A DNA stretch of 64,000 nt from Neurospora crassa OR74A (Eukaryota; Ascomycota; Sordariomycetes; Sordariales; Sordariaceae): contig NC_026504.1 of assembly GCF_000182925.2 (NCBI RefSeq), forward strand, positions 3,658,001 to 3,722,000, given 5' to 3'. Made by a program: the position numbers and the translations under genes. Positions 24,795-36,072 of the stretch are shown here, one piece after another. The stretch's first letter is position 1. Each line of letters starts with the position of its first letter. The notes below the pieces were generated by a model, which saw only the letters and a program-made list of their open reading frames with translations, was not told where the DNA came from and did not search any database.

Positions 24795-25749
24795 CATTTC
24801 CACACTGGATCGCCGAGTCTGGTGGTTGACCCCCCCTTCAGACCTTTCAGACCGTTCCAATTGATAGGTGTGCTAGTGTGGTTCGAGCCGAGCAAGCTGA
24901 GCCTCCCTGCCACTACTACCATAGCCTGTGAGAATTGTCGCTGTTTCCTTCCACCCGCCCGCCAACCCCATCATCTTCCACCAAAACTTCACTCCATCAT
25001 CCACTCGCTTCGTTCGCTGGGTTGTCGCTTCCTTGTCTCTGTCCGCTCTTGCCCATCTTCTCCCCCATTCTCGCTTTACACTAGCGTACCTACCTAGGTA
25101 GTGTACACCCCCCTTCGGTCACTCGCTTCCCCCCCCCCCCTGTGTACCTTACCTACCGCCGCCTGCTGCTTGCTGCCCGCCCCTGCTGCTGGTGCTGCTA
25201 GCTGACGGGCAGCTAATCTGCAACATTCCGGATTTTTCGAAATCCGTTTCCTTTGCATCCGTCCCGTCGCAGGAACTCGACTTCACCTGCTGTCTGTCAC
25301 TGTCACCGCACCGCTTTGCATTGCTTGTCGTTGACGTTGGCCGCCTTCACTCGCTTTGGTGGTTCTCTTCGTCCGATCTTTTTGCGCGATCGGTGTCGTC
25401 TCTCGTTTTGGTCCCATCTTCATCTAATAATACCACACACTACTACCATTACCACTACCACTACCAAGCAGACGGTACCAAAGAACGCGGTTGAAGCATT
25501 TGGCAGAGGATATCGACTATCGAAGCATCCACTACTGACCAGAGCTGAAACAACCACACGCGAAGCCTCAATCGCACAATTACTCGGCGATTATCGATAC
25601 TATATACACACACTTCGACCACCACCACCGCTCGTTCGCATCGCTGTCCTTGTCGGTGAGGAAAGGCGTGGGCCAAGTCTACGCTCTTGTTCCCCCCAAG
25701 GGGCTCCCGGAATCCATCTGACACTTTGCCGTCATCCCAACAACACACC
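24795..25749 (+). promoter_or_regulatory. Probable long ATG-free, pyrimidine-rich 5' leader of chs-7
   Basis: After the ATG at 24,792 there is no ATG on the plus strand until the chs-7 start at 25,750, a span of 955 bases where about fifteen would be expected by chance. The stretch is rich in C and T, as fungal leaders often are. It includes the motif CTAGGTAGTGTACAC at 25,094-25,108. Confidence 0.5.
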
Positions 25750-28700
25750 ATGGCGAACCGCATGTCAATGTATTCCATGGCCTCGGACGCCGGTATGGGC
25801 GGACGGGGTCCTGGTCAGCAACAGCCATCCCAGGTCTCTACCACGACTCTTCTCAACTCCGTACACAACATCTACCTCTCTTCACAACCATACCGTCTGG
25901 ACGCCGGCACAAGTCTCGTCGTCAACACATGGCTTACGGCCTCCCAAGCTGGTCCCGATGGCCACGTTGGTGGAACCGTTGATGGCGCTCTGGCTTTGAG
26001 GGCATGGGAGCACGCTCGTCGCCGTGCTGAGGATGGATGTATCATTCTTGGGTATGTCCTTGCTTGACCTACACACTTTGTCTGGTACTAACAGGTGAAT
26101 GACTGCTAGATCACTGCACAACTCGACTCCTTCGCTCTTGCGACCCTTCCTGTCCACCATTCCCCTTGAGATCCCTGCCTCGGTGTACAAAGCACTCGAT
26201 GCTATTGAACCGTTCCTTCGCTGTGTAACCCCTTACAACCCCTCCACTCCGAGACAGACCGGCTTGGCCGTCACCTTGACCCTCAACCTTACAGGCAACC
26301 TTACTGCCGCCTCACTCTCGCTCACACAAGGTGGTATCGACACCGACAAAGGCTTGTTGGGTGTCCCCTCTGAGCCTGGATACAGGGCCTTTGATGTCTT
26401 TTACTACCTGCTCACCACGGCCTCTACCCCCGCCGAAAGAGAGTTCCTTGGGCTCAAGGCCGCGTCTCAATACAGTCTTCTCGCCCGGTCCGGCACCTAC
26501 GATCCCCCATCCTATCTTCCTACCGCCGATGATGGTGCCGCTGCCGACGACTTCAGGTCTGCCCTCAAGGACATCGGCATCAAGGGCTCTTCGCACCGCA
26601 ACCTCATCTCGATCTTGGCCGGCCTTCTCAAGCTCGGCAACACACTCGATTACAATGTTGACCAAGAAGTTTTGGAGGAAATCTGCGAGGATGTCGGTGG
26701 ACTTCTTGGTATCGAACCCGAAATTCTTGCCAGGCAACTCAGCACCGACGACCGGGCGACATTGATCGGAGGACTCTATGAGGCTTTGGTCGATTGGGTC
26801 ATCAAGAAGGCCAACGATGCTATTGCCGTGCAGATGGGTAAATCCAGAAGTGGCGATGATTCTAGCGACGGTGCCTCCCGGAGTGGTGCGCCCACTTCCA
26901 ACGAGGACAGTGGCGATACTGTCTGCCTTACTGTCCTCGAGATTCCCGACCAAAACTTGGGCAAGGCTATTGCCATGCGGGGCATCTTCGACGACACTCA
27001 GGGTATCAACTCGGAAATGAAGGCTGACGGCGTCGAGGTGGTTCCTGTTTCCAGCTCGGTTGTGCGGGAAATGCAGAGTGCTGTTGCAGAGTGTGGTCCT
27101 GATCTGGGTGTTATGGTTGGCTCGGTTGGCCGGGAAAGGCAACGCCTGATTGAGAAGCGCGAGGAAATCTTGGAAAAGACTGCCTTCGCATCAGAAGATG
27201 AGGGTTTCTTGAGGAAGCTCTTGCTCCCGGTTCCCACCGAGGGTATCAACCTCGGCCGCACTGGCCGTGTGGATGTTGCGGATCTTTTGAACCGCAGTCG
27301 TGCTTGGTATCACCTCTGCATCCACCCCACAGACGACTCACCTTCTAGTCTCGCTGCCCTTCCTGCCGTCAACTCAGCCTGGTCAGCTGGAGCTGTTTCT
27401 CGCCAGCTCCGCACCTGGAGGCTGTCCGAGTGGGCCAACAGACGCAATAAGCACATCGACTACACCGCCGATTTTGATCACCATGAATTTACTCAGCGAT
27501 ATCGGCCTCTGGGCTGTATGGATGGCCGTGACGGTATCGAGAGCTGGATCCTGGAGCGGGGCTGGAGCAACGGCGAGGTTGTCGTGGGCAACGAGAGGGT
27601 ATGGATGAGGGAGAGCGCGTGGTGGGAAGCCGAAAGTATGTTGGACCTGAAGCCCATGGAAGCTGAGAGGCTCAACAGCATGCGCAACCTGATGGCCCCA
27701 GGGGCCATGGGCTCGGGCTATTCTCACAACGGAAGCGGCTTCTTCCCGCCTCAGGTACATGCTGACCACATGCGTTCTCCCTTTGCCGATGGAACCTCCA
27801 ACGGGAGCTACGATCACCTCGCCCTCGGTGGTAATCTTAGCCAAAACAACCTCAACCCGAGCCCCGCGCGTGCTCCTTCCGTTGCCCCTACGAACATGAC
27901 TGGCATGCGTAGCGGTGATTACGGTCTTGGTCCCAAGGGCGATCAATACAAGGGACAGGTCTTCTACAACGCTGAAGGCCAACTGGTTTCGGAATTAGAG
28001 CCCGACCTTGCTGAGGGCAAGAAGATCGAGGAGCGGCCTATCTCCTCCCAAAGGAAAATTTGGGTCTTTACTGTTTGGGCTTTGACGTGGTGGATTCCAT
28101 CTCCATTACTCAAGTTCGTCGGTCGGATGAAGCGGCCTGACGTGCGTATGGCATGGCGTGAGAAGTTTGTTCTCTGCCTCATTATCGTTCTTCTCAACGC
28201 CATCATCGTTTTCTGGATTATCTTCTTCGGTCGTCTTCTTTGCCCCAATTTCGACAAAGCCTGGACTCTGGAAGAAATTCAGAATCATGCGGCAGGGGAT
28301 GACTTCTGGGTCAGCATTGACGGCAAGGTTTACGACATCACCAAATTCTGGAGATTGCAGCACAGCGACAACAACATTGACACCACGTCGGATGTAATGA
28401 TGCCGCTTGCTGGCCAAGACCTCTCCGCTTACTTTGTCGCGCCTCTCTACATTACCTGCCCCGGCCTCGGCATCGCGGATTCAACTACGTTGCAATTCAA
28501 CACTACCCCTGAATATGTTGTGGCCCAGCATATCTCCGGCCCCACGCAGCCTAATATTCGGAGCAAGCTCTCTGAAAGATACTGGTATACCGAGAGATTC
28601 TTGCCTGCCATCAAGGAGTACTACCATGGCGACGTGGTTTGGGATTCCAAGAAGATTAAGCAGGAAGGCCTGGATTGGAATCACCCGTGGTTCATCTACG

Positions 28701-31326
28701 AGGATCTCGTTTACGACATGACCGATTACATGTACACCGCCAAGCGTATGAATAACGATGCTACATACACGTTCATCGACGCCAAGATCACCAACATGGT
28801 CAAGAACAACCCCGGCCAGGACTTGACCGAGCAGATTAACGACCTGATTGATCGCGCCAGTAGCAACACGACCCAGTATAATAGTGTTATGAACAGTCTT
28901 AACTGTGTCAAGAACGCGTTCTACGTTGGCAAGCCCGATTTCCGTTATTCGGCCAGGTGTCAAGTCAACAACTACATCTTGCTTGCATTTTCCGTTATTA
29001 TCTGCAGTATCATCGTGGTCAAGTTCGTGTCGGCTCTTCAATTTGGATCCAAGAGACGCCCTGCTCCCCAGGACAAGTTTGTCATCTGCCAGGTGCCCGC
29101 TTATACCGAGGGTGAAGACTCGCTGAGGAAAGCCCTGGACTCTTTGACAGCCCTCCAGTACGATAACAAGCGGAAGCTGATCTTTGTTATTTGCGACGGT
29201 GTCATCGTCGGTGCTGGCAACGACCGTCCTACTCCCAAGATCGTCCTCGATATTCTCGGTGTTGACCCCAAGGTTGACCCACCTGCCTTGGCCTTCAAAT
29301 CCGTCGGTACTGGAGCCGAACAGCTCAACTACGGCAAGGTCTACTCTGGATTGTATGAATTTGAAGGGAACGTGGTACCTTATATCGTGGTTGTCAAGGT
29401 CGGCAAGGAGTCTGAGCAGTCCAAGACGAAGCCCGGTAACCGTGGTAAGCGTGACTCGCAGATTCTGCTCATGAGCTTCCTCAACCGCGTCCATCACCGT
29501 GCGCCCATGAATCCCTTGGAACTGGAAATCTTCCACCAGATCAACAACATCATCGGTGTGGATCCCGAACTTTACGAATACCTCCTCATGGTCGATGCCG
29601 ATACCTGCGTTCGCGAAGATTCTCTCAACCGCCTAGTGGCAGCCTGCGCCAATAACGCCAAGATTGCCGGTATTTGCGGTGAAACCAGTTTGCAGAATGA
29701 GGATCTTTCGTGGTGGACCATGATCCAGGTTTACGAGTACTATATTTCTCATCACTTAGCGAAGGCTTTCGAGTCTCTCTTTGGCAGCGTTACCTGTTTG
29801 CCCGGTTGGTAAGTTTTGCCGTTCCTCCGCTCACTGATTGTTGTAGGCAATACTGACAATTCAATAGTTTCACCATGTACCGCTTGCGTACTGTTGACAA
29901 GGGAAAGCCGCTCATTATCTCGGATGATATTATCCGCGAGTACAGCGATTGCTATGTTGACACCCTCCACAAGAAGAACCTGCTCTCGCTTGGTGAGGAT
30001 CGTTTCCTCACCACGCTCATGACCAAGCACTTCCCATACATGTCTTACAAGTTCATTCCCGATGCCTACTGCCAAACGGCCGCCCCCGAGACTTGGAGCG
30101 TTCTGCTGTCTCAGCGTCGTCGTTGGATCAACTCAACCATCCACAACTTGGCTGAATTGATCTTCCTCGACGAAATGTGCGGTTTCTGTTTCTTCTCAAT
30201 GCGCATTGTCGTCTTCATCGATCTCTTCGGTACTATTATTCTTCCCGCCACTTGCGTCTACATCGTTTATCTCATTTACACGGCCTCCTCCCACACTGCA
30301 CCGTTCCCTCTTCTTTCGATCATCATGATTGCGGCCGTGTACGGTCTCCAGGCGCTCATCTTCATCCTCAAGCGCCAATGGCAGCACGTGGGCTGGATGA
30401 TCATCTACCTCCTCGCCTTCCCCATTTACTCCTTCATCCTGCCCATCTACTCGTTCTGGCATCAGGATGACTTCGCCTGGGGTAATACGCGCGTTGTCAT
30501 TGGTGAAAGCGGTAAAAAGCAAGTTGTCGCCGTCGACGAGGAGGGCTTCAACCCCCGTGCCATTCCTCTCCAGCGCTGGGACGAATATGCCCTCGCCAAC
30601 AACCTTCCCGGTCGTCGCGGTGGCCCTCTTGAGAAGGGTATGGACGAGCATCTGGGCGGTATGTACGAGGAGACCTACGAGGTCGATGACATGAAGTCAG
30701 TCTACTCTTCGGTCCGCCAACCGTCCGTTCTTACTGGGTTCGGCGGTCGCGGTGCCGGAGCTTACATGCCCCCTCACAGCCCTGGTTTCCCGCCCAACGG
30801 CGGCGGTAGCGGCGCCATGACCCATGCCAGCACCTTTGTCGGCGCCTCCCCTTTCACCGAGCAGAACAACCTCATGAACCGTCAGAGCATGGCCTCGATG
30901 GGCACCATGGTCGAGATGCAGCGCCGCGCCAGCCCGTACCAGGACTTCCCTGGCGGTCATAGCCGCGGCCCCAGCCAGGGTGCTATGCGCTCCATGACCA
31001 ATACGCCTCCCGCTCTCGGCGCCGGCGGCATGGTCAACGCCCGCCTGTCCACGGCCACGGGCATGAGCCTGGGTATTCCTGGACACCGTCCCGGCATGAG
31101 CCACTCGGAAAGTTCGCGGTCGTTTGACTTTCAGCGCAGCACTCCCGGCCCCGATGACCAGATGATCATCGAGGCCATCCAGGGCGTGCTCCGCGAGGTT
31201 GATTTGGACACGGTGACGAAGAAGCAGGTGCGGGCGCTGGTGGAGCAGCGGTTGCAGACGGAGTTGGTGGGTGAGAGGAGGACGTTTATGGACAGGCAGA
31301 TTGATAATGAGTTGGCGAACATGTGA
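25750..31326 (+). CDS. chs-7: Class VII chitin synthase with degenerate motor-like head (1819 aa)
   Basis: This is the divergent partner of the class V enzyme, with the same overall plan. Exons are 25750-26051, 26110-29808 and 29868-31326; introns are 58 and 59 bp, with phases checked. The head (~1-500) aligns with the class V motor, but the P-loop position reads GSLHNSTPS, so no nucleotide site remains. Then come membrane segment(s) (~790-815), a cytochrome-b5-like domain ([11 protein letters not shown], ~835), the chitin synthase core with VPAYTEG (~1095), VDADTC (~1262), EDRFLT (~1378) and QRRRW (~1416), further membrane spans, a Gly/Met/Ser-rich linker, and a DEK_C-like tail (~1763-1801). 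Class VII synthases work with class V in hyphal wall integrity (known for Aspergillus and Fusarium relatives). The second intron splits the Cys codon of CLPGCF just before the catalytic second half. Confidence 0.95.
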
Positions 31327-31961
31327 AGTGGAAACATGTGATCTGATACATGAAGGATGGAACCTGATTTCATGTCATAATGGATGCCGGGTATTGAAGT
31401 GACATGGATTGGATGGGTTTTTGGATCATTTTATCGTTTGTTTAGTGGTTTGAGACAAAAAAAATATTAATGGATATAGTAGCATAGACACTATCTTTTT
31501 TGGGAATACTTGGTAATTTCTTGGCTTCAAGTTTTATTGCATAGTTATAACATATCATAGCAATGTATCTCTTTGCATTTACACCCACGACGAGACTGAG
31601 TTTCTAATTTGTTGGTTAATGGTTGATGTTTGGTTGGCGTCATTAAGGAAAGGCACGATGAGGAATATGAATCTTGGATGTAAATGTTGAGTTCGAAATC
31701 AAACAAGTATGTAACATCGAACCGCGTTTCAAGCCACGTCCATCTCACTGGTCGATTCGCTTTGAACCATGAGCAGGAATAAACACAACAGTCTATTCTC
31801 CAGATTTGACGCGTTGAAGTCATATTTCTATGGACCCTCTTTCAAATCTCCCAGCCAAATACTATATACTCATAACCGGCAGGGCAACTTGACATGCGAT
31901 CTATAACAGCGTACCGACCGGCCGACCGACCGACCGAACCCGACATATGTAGTATGTACAC
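31327..31961. other. Convergent 3' interval, chs-7 / mitochondrial kinase
   Basis: This 635-bp, relatively AT-rich interval lies between two convergent genes and should hold both 3' untranslated regions. It contains a short ACCG tandem run (31,913-31,938). I see no gene. Confidence 0.6.
31913..31938. repeat. ACCG tandem run
   Basis: About six imperfect CCGA/ACCG units lie in tandem in the convergent 3' interval. Confidence 0.8.
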
Positions 31962-33506
31962 TCAATATTCGATCTTACCCACCCCTTTCAACCTCAAGTA
32001 CACATCCGTGCCCCATCCGTACAAACTCTGCACCGCAATCCCTCCCCCAAAGTACTCAGCATACGCCCTACTCAGCGGCAACCCATACCCCAGCCCGGCA
32101 ATCGTGCTCCCGCCCACGCCCGTATTCGAAATCAGCCCCATGGCCTCCTCCCCCCACGCCCCCGGCGACTCATGATGATCATCATCATCCGCGTCGTTGA
32201 ACGTTGTGAACGAGTATCTCCAAATGTTCGGCAACACCGCCGGGTTAATGCCTCCTCCCCTATCTCTGATCCTGATCGTCACCCCGGGCGCACGGTCATG
32301 TAGCGGGATGATGCCATGCTGCGCTTGTTTTTGTTGTTGCTGTTGTTGTTGTTGCGCTGCTGCTTTTCCTTGCTGACTCGAAGAAATCGAATTCGAACCC
32401 GAAGAAGAAGATGAAGAAGAGTTCTTTTGGGAAGAATTGGGAGGGCAATAATCCGAGTAAACGCCGGGTGTCGCCGCGCTGGCGGAACTGCTCGCCGGCT
32501 CGGGCGCAATGGTTACCACGACCGGCTCGCGGCTCATGCCGTTTTCCACGGTCGCTCTGAACGCGTTCTTCAAAAGTTCCGTGACAATGTATTCGAGGTG
32601 CATCGGCACAAACGCAAAGGTGGCGTCCGGCTCGCCGTCCACCACCCACTCGGGGCGCACGCCGTAGTTGAGCTCGCAGATGTCGGCGACAAAGTCACCG
32701 CATGAGTCGATCACGCTGGCGGGCCGCAGTGTCGTGTCGATGACGCCAATGTAGGATGGGTGCGTCTTGGGCTCCGGACAGAGCGTGGGCGAGGCTTCCG
32801 GGTCGAAGTGCGGCGTAGAGCTGTAGTGCAGAGCTATGTGCTGCTCGGCTACCAGGCGGGTGCCGATGCGCGCGCGCAGGTGTTCATCGAGGAAGCGGGT
32901 CACTTCGCTAGGGGAGATGTACTTGCGGCATTCGATGAAGCCCTTGGCCAGGATGGGGATGGTGTCGGTGTGGGTTTGGACGAGCTCGGCGAGGACCTGG
33001 GTGAATTTGATCTCGTCGTCGAGCGAGCTGATGGTCTTGCCTTGCCAGGGGAGCAAAGTCGAGAGCGAGTGCTGGTAGTTGTTGTAGATGCGCGAGATGT
33101 TGGGGTTAGAGACGACGATGTAGGGCAGGTTGCGCAGGGCTTGGATGCGGTGGGCGAGGCGGATGGGGAGCAGGGAGAGGGTGAAGCGCGCCGAGGAGAG
33201 GAGGGCTTCGGCGGAGAGAGGGGGGCGGCCGTGTCTGGGAGAATGAAGCCATTGTTAGATCAACGCCTTGGATAAAGTGGAATTGGTTGTTTACTTGACA
33301 AGATCGGCCAGACTCAGCTGATGTAGAGGCTGGTTAGCCAGCCATGGGACTTTGTCCTCTAGCTCATGGCGACTGCTGAGCGGGCGGTCGTAATGGGGTC
33401 TCGCGATATTCTGGTTCAGGATGGAATACAGTCTCGGGTAGTTTGAGGAGCTCAAGGCGGCCTTGAGAGGGCTGGGAAACCTCGACGGCCTCGCGATGGA
33501 TTTCAT
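31962..33506 (-). CDS. Pyruvate / branched-chain ketoacid dehydrogenase kinase family protein (494 aa)
   Basis: This is a mitochondrial GHKL-type protein kinase that phosphorylates and switches off an alpha-ketoacid dehydrogenase E1 subunit. Exons are 33295-33506 and 31962-33234, with a 60-bp intron in phase 2. The N-terminus MKSIARPSRFPSPLKA is basic and Ser-rich, like a mitochondrial presequence. The regulatory helical domain includes IYNNYQHSL and the His-containing AEQHIALHYSS (~199). The ATP site has an N box (ELLKNAFRATVE, ~288), G1 box (DRGGGI, ~393) and G2 (GLGYGLPLS, ~446). Between N box and G1 is a ~65-residue Ser-then-Gln-rich insertion not typical of the family. Length is close to yeast Pkp2 (491 aa from memory), so it is probably the Pkp2-type kinase. 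Whether PDH or BCKDH is the target cannot be read from sequence. Confidence 0.92.
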
Positions 33507-33645
33507 GTCGGCATGTTGTGCGGTCGCGGGTTTCTGTTACGAGACTGAATTTGGGACTACAACGTACTTCCAATTTTGGTGCAACAAGTACGTAGGTAGG
33601 GTCCGGTGGAGAGTGCCGTGTTGCTTCAGTTCGTTGTCATTCGGT

Positions 33646-33683
<38 letters not shown>

Positions 33684-34363
33684 GGACGGCGATCAGCGCC
33701 GCGATGGGATGACATAGGTAGCAGTCCACGCTGAAACAGGGTTATCGTGGTCCAATCGATATGCTAGGCGATAAGGGGCTGCCCACAGGCCGCTTGGAGT
33801 AGGTTGGAGCACCTTGAGGACTGGGCTGGGCTGAGGAGGGCTTCCACTTCCACTTAGGTGCTTGTGCTTTGGCTGTGCTTCCCGTTCTGTCTCCTCGGTG
33901 CTGTCGGGTCGGTTGCTCTCTCCTCCATCCAGCATGACGCATCCCCATTGCAAGTCTGGACTTCCTGGTTGAACACATCCCTAGGCACAGTCAGTGACAC
34001 GATTCAAGTCAACATGTGCAAATTGGAAATCTTTCTTTGAATTCATAACAATCATCAAATGGCCGCCTTTATCTATTCCAGTGGAGAGTGTCACTGGAAC
34101 GACAGCGAAACCGGCAGGTAAGCCCCGGGCCCCCTGTCGCTGTCAACACTATGTAGCTGAGACTAGGTAACCTCCGTCTCGCTGTTACCCCGCGATTGGT
34201 GCCCCGCATGAGATCCATCACCAGATCATGCTTCTCTCTCTGAGCAGGCGACTGTAGTCTCATCCTATACCTGTCCTTCCCGGGCTAATGTCATATCATT
34301 CCCAATGTCGTTGTCCTTGACGCCTAATGCTTCAAACATGCTGTTGAAATCGGATGCGCTCTT
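33507..34363. promoter_or_regulatory. Upstream region of the mitochondrial kinase gene
   Basis: This 857-bp interval lies between two leftward genes. It contains a (GT)15 microsatellite about 140 bp upstream of the kinase start codon. I see no coding sequence or RNA gene. Confidence 0.5.
33647..33676. repeat. (GT)15 microsatellite
   Basis: A perfect GT dinucleotide run passes into GCGCGC. It lies in the leader or promoter of the kinase gene and is probably length-variable between strains. Confidence 0.9.
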
Positions 34364-34711
34364 TTACTGGGTCCTGACCTCCTGGTCGGCCTCGACGCCC
34401 TTGACGTGCTCGTGGTTCTCAAGGGTGAAAACAGCGCCCTCGGGATAGATGGCCCTGCAGTTAAAAAGAGAGGGTCAGCTCTTGTGTCTAATTCTGAAGA
34501 CGGAGGCTGTCATACTGGAAGGCCTTGATGAGGGTGTACTCGTGGCCAATCTTGCCGCCCTGCGCCTTGACGTCCTCCTTGGTCTTGGCGATCTCCTCAT
34601 CGGTAGCGGTGTCCTTGAGGGTAACCTGACATAGTGAACAGCTGAGGTCAATAAGAGTCTTATGGGTAGTGTGAGGCGCGAGTGCGGCATGCTTACAATG
34701 TAAGAAGGCAT
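34364..34711 (-). CDS. Small I9-domain proteinase inhibitor, Pbi2-like (71 aa)
   Basis: The protein resembles the I9 subtilisin propeptide domain as a free-standing inhibitor, as in yeast Pbi2, which inhibits vacuolar proteinase B and takes part in vacuole fusion. Exons are 34697-34711 (only 5 codons, MPSYI), 34516-34625 and 34364-34454; introns are 71 and 61 bp. All junctions have GTAAGC/GTATGA donors and CAG acceptors and keep phase. The spliced protein carries VTLKDTATDEEI, an internal GHEYTLIKAFQ and a C-terminal EGAVFTLENHEHV strand pair, matching the compact I9 fold. There is no signal peptide, so a cytosolic inhibitor is expected. The gene is divergent from BMS1 across 1.4 kb. Its small size and tiny first exon make it easy to miss. 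Confidence 0.88.
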
Positions 34712-36072
34712 CTTTGCGGTGGTGGGAGGGTTGTTTGGTGAAAAAGTTGGTGTTGCTGTATGGAAATGTTGAAACAGAGTGTAGTGGTTGGTCGTGAACT
34801 TGGAAAGTCGGTACTGCGTCTCGAGGAGCGGACGAAGGAGCATCTTATACGTGATCAAGGGACATGCACAAGTGGACTCGAACTACCTACACCACAGATG
34901 CACATGTGCCAGATAAGCGGCAATCATGCTAGATTGGTCTTCCTGCCACGCCGTCAGGAGCCACAAGTGACGCGGCACCAGGGACATTAGCATTCTCTGG
35001 AGCGGATGATACGTCATATCCACTTGGACCAGACTTGCTGCGCCTACCGCAGGTCGTTTTGTGACTTGTGACACTCTTTTGGCTGCCAGGCGTGGGGATG
35101 ACAGAGACAATCCTTCATCTCAGCGCCCAACAAGACAGCCTTGCACACAACCACCTAACGAGCGCTTAGGCGCGGGCTGAGACACTAGGAGTGGTGTGGG
35201 AGGATGGATCCAGTCATCTTCCGACCATCTTGCTACTCAGGATCTTGGATGTTGTTACCTATCTGTTGTAACTCTGAGCCTAGCCTATACGCCATACCCT
35301 CCTCATGTGTGTAAATCGGAAACCCTCCTTCCCGCGACAATTACGTATGTAACCCTCAAAATGGTGTGTTATGCAAGAAGGGCTGCCATGGCCCATGGCT
35401 GTTTGACTTTGCGGGCCCATTCGACGTTCCTATGTCGAGGCCGCAAGTTATCAACTATGATAGCTCTTTCATGGTCTCGACTCTTCTTCAACCGTTTGTT
35501 GGGAGGTCCCTGAACAATCCAATGCATTTACATAGCGTGGTATGTAGTCTCCACCAGTGAGGGAGGGCTTGGTACAATAGAGGTAGTTAGGTTGGTCATG
35601 CTCAAGACAGCACAAGATATCTCAACCACCCAACGGAATATCTTCGTATAAACCTTTGGAAATAGTTACTCCGAAGACACAGCTCACCCAGTAGTTGGTT
35701 GAAGATAAGAAACGGGACTATACGTTGGGTTCGTCTGTTGTTCAAGGTTCCAAGACTTGAAGGTCGGGACTGCCTGTCAGGGTCTCCAACTCCCCGCATG
35801 CTGCCACTGCTTAGTAGCGGGTGCTGCCGGGGATAGGTCCCGTCGCCTGCCGCGGAAAGAGGTCCCACTATTCAGGTATCTTATCGCTTATCGATAAACG
35901 TCTTGGCGTTCCATCAGAAAACCGACTATCCAAAAAATTTGGACAGCAGCTTTTTGGCAGCAGTTGAATTGGGAGCGAGTCCCGTCGCATTTCCACTTGC
36001 ACCTGTTTTCGCGACCGCGTGTCCATCTATACTACTGAACTTGCAAAAAGTTCACGGACACCAGCCGTAATC
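34712..36072. promoter_or_regulatory. Divergent promoter region, I9 inhibitor / BMS1
   Basis: This is 1.36 kb between divergent genes. No ORF with coding character was found. A weak tRNA-like T-arm sequence near 34,870 was examined and rejected. A short TATCGATAA-type palindromic stretch lies near 35,887-35,897. Confidence 0.45.

Larger units (their letters stand above)
20389..25749. promoter_or_regulatory. Shared intergenic region between class V and class VII chitin synthases (5.4 kb)
   Basis: A head-to-head arrangement of these two classes is known in filamentous fungi, for example Aspergillus csmA/csmB. I see no convincing gene here. The longest frames lack domains, bias or plausible splicing partners. 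Both ends look like long untranslated leaders without ATGs (20,389-20,997 on minus, 24,795-25,749 on plus). The right leader is pyrimidine-rich. The central ~3.8 kb presumably holds shared upstream control elements. Confidence 0.7.

Noticed and set aside
28481-29536. 351-codon minus-strand frame
   Set aside because: It is a shadow of the chs-7 catalytic domain.
34860-34935. tRNA-like T-arm (GTAGTTCGAGTCC on the minus strand)
   Set aside because: The T stem has a mismatch and no matching acceptor or D arm can be folded around it.
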